Source: an uncultured Mycoplasmatota bacterium (GTDB lineage: Bacteria > Bacillota_I > Bacilli_A > Mycoplasmatales > Mycoplasmoidaceae). Taken from it: DNA of 64,000 nucleotides. Positions 63,403-64,000 of the stretch are shown one piece after another; position 1 is the first letter of the stretch; the number at the start of each line of letters is the position of its first letter. The stretch spans positions 124,001 through 188,000 of the forward strand of contig CATDIL010000001.1 of NCBI GenBank assembly GCA_949517355.1, read 5' to 3'. A program made the position numbers and the translations under genes. The notes under the pieces were generated by a model. It did not search any database, had not been told where the DNA came from, and saw nothing but the letters and a program-made list of their open reading frames with translations.

Positions 63403-64000
63403 TGGATAAATTAGACATTGGATACCAAATTAAATATTTTTATCTTGATGGTAAGATGACTATGTATCGTCTTTACCAATCAAAATCTTGATATATCCAA
63501 GTTAAAGTTAATAGACAAGCTGAAATATCAGTTTATGCAAATAAAAATTTTACTGATAAAGAAATAGAACGTGAATTAACTACTACTTATAAAAGAGTTA
63601 TTTTGTGATATCAAAAACATAATGAACGTTCATTAATTAACTTAGAGAAGAACATTATTCATATTTTTAATAAAAAATATGTGTTAAAAAAAACAAACAA
63701 AAGATTGCCTAAAAAGTTTGAAATTTTAGGTTCAAATATTTACATTAATTTAAAAGATGAATCTGAACAAAAAGAAAAACTTGAAATCGTTAAGACAATT
63801 TATGATGCTTCAGTCACAAATTTCATTAAAAATTCTACAAAAACATGAGCCAATAAAATGGGGTTGCCTTTGTACAAAATTAAATTTAGATGATTAGTTA
63901 CAATGTGAGGCTGTTGCAAAAATACAAAAAAAGAAATTTTGTATGCTTATCAATTGGGTGCCTACTCAAAAGACGTAATAGATTCTGTTATAGTTCATGA
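63402..64000 (+). CDS. YgjP-type (M48) metallopeptidase, truncated by window end
   Basis: Coding is open from ATG 63402 (TAATG overlap with the dUTPase stop) to the window edge. The N-terminal part is a beta-rich YgjP/DUF45 domain. VTMWGCCKNTKKEILYAYQLGAYSKDVIDSVIVHE is the WG-C pattern leading into the HExxH zinc site, whose HE ends the window. It is probably a protease of unknown substrate. Confidence 0.82.

Overview
The window is AT-rich DNA from a wall-less bacterium of the Mollicutes (Mycoplasma or Malacoplasma type). The main evidence is that UGA is read as tryptophan almost everywhere: rpsB, nusG, metG, pheT, the pst genes, pepF and most others are whole only if in-frame TGA is coded. 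Most 'short ORFs' here are pieces of genes cut at TGA. Other mollicute signs are spermine-type potABCD with a large PotA insertion, a fused PstC-PstA permease, a Tyr-Gln-Lys-Leu-Gly tRNA cluster, a long tmRNA tag, lipoproteins with SCG/SCS lipoboxes, and no cell-wall genes. IspG (MEP isoprenoid pathway) is uncommon in the group. Together with BspA-like leucine-rich-repeat lipoproteins it loosely suggests the Malacoplasma lineage, but that is only inference.

Layout. 1-5 kb: end of an unknown gene, rpsB, then nusG-secE-rpmG. Upstream of rpmG, where Bacillus has sigH, lies a divergent sigma-like gene led by two unknown envelope-type proteins and a small HTH-like protein. 5-12 kb: metK, tsaD and the polyamine importer potABCD. 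12-22.7 kb: a double HAD phosphatase, hrcA, nagB/nagA, an amino-acid permease, then cmk-der-gpsA-hup. 22.7-25 kb: a two-gene restriction-modification cassette between two copies of a 44-bp terminator repeat. 25-31 kb: DNA repair and recombination (recU, dinB, ruvAB, recA) with a BI-1-like membrane protein and tlyA. 31-38 kb: metG, tmRNA, pheST, ispG. 38-41.5 kb: a candidate phase-variable surface region, with a PAP2-family gene ending in a G9 tract and a lipoprotein gene with an A16 promoter spacer and an A7 frameshift. 41.6-50 kb: five tRNAs, greA, a second lipoprotein, two paralogous glycosyltransferases flanking trigger factor, HIT, rarA, rnmV, prs. 50-54.5 kb: SRP RNA and RNase P RNA, then an FtsK-like and an RNase J-like protein that have both lost their catalytic motifs. 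54.5-59.3 kb: the phosphate operon pstS-pstCA-pstB-phoU. 59.4-64 kb: recR/ybaB, pepF, a dimeric dUTPase and a truncated YgjP-type metalloprotease.

Two modes of translation start are visible. Some genes have good Shine-Dalgarno sites (nusG, hup, nagB, phoU, the 5,041 gene). At least twelve others have a perfect TATAAT only 6-9 nt before the ATG and no SD, which predicts leaderless mRNAs. Many operon joints are 1-nt stop/start overlaps (TAATG, TAGTG). All calls come from reading the sequence; no database search was run.
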